Part shown: piece by piece, positions 63,651 through 64,000 of the stretch
Numbering within the stretch: the first letter of the stretch is position 1
Layout: each line of letters starts with the position of its first letter
NCBI GenBank assembly: GCA_030533445.1
Contig: CM060073.1
Span: 39,077,428-39,141,427 of the forward strand
DNA: 64,000 nucleotides
Direction of reading: 5' to 3'
DNA from: Cyprinodon diabolis
Taxonomy: Eukaryota; Chordata; Actinopteri; Cyprinodontiformes; Cyprinodontidae
The notes under the pieces: generated by a model
Told to the model about the DNA's origin: nothing
The model's input: only the letters and a program-made list of their open reading frames with translations
Databases searched by the model: none
Made by a program: the position numbers and the translations under genes

Positions 63651-64000
63651 GTAGTTACCAGTTGCCTCTTTTCCAAATAATCCCGACCATAAAGAAAGTC
63701 AACTGCAATGAGTTAAATCTTGCAAGTACTTGAAGTAGTCTCCGTTATATCACAAAATTGTCACATTAAAAGTGTATTTTTTTATTTTAACTGTGTGCCA
63801 TCTATACATTCTAATAAAATAATAACTCTCAAAAAACGGTCACTTATTCAATTCATTTCTACCAAAACCTCATTTAATTACACTGCCACTGCTGCCACTA
63901 TGGGGTCCGTCCCCCAGTTTGATCCAGGAGTGTCCGAATCGGGAATCAGTGGATAAAACATTGGTTTTCAAGTTAAAGTTTAGGAAAAGCCTCCCTTTTC

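Overview
The window is vertebrate nuclear DNA and almost certainly from a ray-finned (teleost) fish. It holds intron-rich vertebrate genes with GT-AG introns (ido1, rhobtb2, the 5' part of pebp4). The background is AT-rich and full of fish-type mobile elements: BEL/Pao, an endogenous retrovirus (ERV), antisense Gypsy-type LTRs, a DIRS-like retroelement, a Rex/CR1-like LINE, tRNA-derived SINEs, hAT, TTAA-flanked and Tc1-like elements. I see no bacterial operon, CRISPR array or rRNA.

Region 1 (1-18.5 kb) is a mobile-element pile-up. It opens with an intact 1.7-kaa BEL/Pao gag-pol reading frame, still open at the left window edge, followed by a probable 3' LTR. Next comes a degraded ERV: a leader with a repeated short motif, a broken gag, an RNase H fragment of pol, an env-like ORF with signal peptide, and a two-frame downstream ORF with a coiled-coil C-terminus that I do not recognise, then a probable 3' LTR. 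Between gag and pol the ERV is interrupted by an antisense LTR with its polypurine tract and a 36-bp minisatellite. A minus-strand DIRS-like element (gag-like ORF, then reverse transcriptase), a widespread teleost repeat, a second antisense solo LTR and an inverted-repeat DNA element follow.

Region 2 (18.5-31 kb) has a complete nine-coding-exon ido1 gene on the minus strand (412 codons, all splice phases consistent), with a candidate GAS site upstream. Beyond it lie TTAA-flanked elements, a hAT MITE with a perfect 8-bp target duplication, a SINE, and a conspicuous EcoRI-core minisatellite whose arrays lie in opposite orientations.

Region 3 (31-46 kb) carries rhobtb2 on the plus strand: a probable 5' UTR exon and nine coding exons encoding 694 aa. 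Its introns hold a large fold-back element and a dead LINE.

Region 4 (46-64 kb) contains the first exons of pebp4 (plus strand), whose start codon appears to be the last three bases of exon 1. The remaining exons lie beyond the window. The rest is intron with hAT, SINE, TTAA and Tc1-like insertions. The rhobtb2-pebp4 neighbourhood matches the arrangement known on human chromosome 8p21. The three host genes are functionally unrelated: tryptophan catabolism, atypical Rho GTPase/ubiquitin adaptor, and secreted PEBP-family protein. The retroelement cassette is the most unusual part, above all the unrecognised ERV 3' ORF.
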